Shown piece after piece: positions 63,993 through 64,000 of a stretch of 64,000 nt of DNA. The DNA lies in assembly GCA_013178415.1 (NCBI GenBank), contig JABLXA010000004.1:1-64000 (forward strand), written 5' to 3'. The stretch comes from Bacillota bacterium. GTDB taxonomy: Bacteria; Bacillota; SHA-98; Ch115. The first letter of the stretch is position 1; every line of letters begins with the position of its first letter. A program made the translations under genes and the position numbers. A model generated the notes under the pieces. It was not told where the DNA came from. It searched no databases and saw only the letters and a list, made by a program, of their open reading frames with translations.

Positions 63993-64000
63993 TTACTGCC

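Noticed and set aside
1-64000. CRISPR arrays or long tandem repeats
   Set aside because: No regularly spaced repeats were noticed by eye anywhere in the window; the only short tandem repeat found is the 18-base pair in the kinase-DeoC linker.

Overview
The window reads as a chromosome segment of an anaerobic, spore-forming member of the Bacillota (Firmicutes). Anaerobic metabolism is shown by the three [FeFe]-hydrogenase maturases HydE, HydG and HydF and by a CooS carbon monoxide dehydrogenase. Sporulation is shown by SpoIVA, SpoVK, CotJA, CotJB, CotJC and a SleB-type hydrolase. Several genes belong to an outer-membrane envelope: a Wzi-like beta-barrel, two tandem TolC-like proteins, and a barrel fragment ending in Trp at the right edge. 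Spore genes plus outer-membrane genes suggest a diderm Firmicute such as a Limnochordia-like or Halanaerobiales-like lineage. That placement is inference; no 16S or ribosomal protein gene is present.

Layout. 0.2-4.1 kb: hydE-hydG-hydF behind a good sigma-A promoter. 4.4-8.1 kb: an Mre11/Rad50-like pair of the YhaO/YhaN type, then tRNA-Pro(CGG). 8.5-13.4 kb: small proteins, LexA, an ADP-forming acyl-CoA synthetase and an FmdB zinc ribbon. 13.4-22.2 kb, all minus strand: a MATE transporter, a polysaccharide 4,6-dehydratase, the Wzi-like barrel, an Mg-type P-ATPase with a structured 5' leader, and an LCP ligase. 22.5-33.8 kb: mixed metabolism (alcohol dehydrogenase, NadE, a kinase-DeoC fusion, SGNH hydrolase, Gfo/Idh/MocA dehydrogenase, GT4, ACT-PFL pair). 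33.9-37.8 kb: a cotJ locus split by a dehydrogenase and an MFS gene. 37.9-44.4 kb: acylphosphatase, tRNA-Pro(GGG), HU, SpoIVA, FolE, SpeH. 44.5-50.3 kb: a tightly packed minus-strand operon spoVK, GTPase, UbiA-like membrane protein, dapF, dapL and a methionine gamma-lyase-like gene. 50.4-53.0 kb: rrf2-cooS. 53-64 kb: amidase, ferritin-like protein, recombinase debris, a BrnT/BrnA-type toxin-antitoxin pair, tandem tolC genes, a GH2 enzyme, and an IS256-family element that joins two truncated genes.

The points most worth following are the kinase-DeoC fusion, the unassigned leader RNA of the Mg-ATPase gene, the membrane-anchored zinc-ribbon extension of DapF within a spoVK-headed operon, the split cotJ locus, the palindrome over the rrf2-cooS promoter, and outer-membrane genes beside spore genes. 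I did not find a clearly new multi-gene defence or mobile system. No CRISPR array, rRNA gene or complete prophage was seen. Function calls rest on motif recognition by eye; no database search was run.
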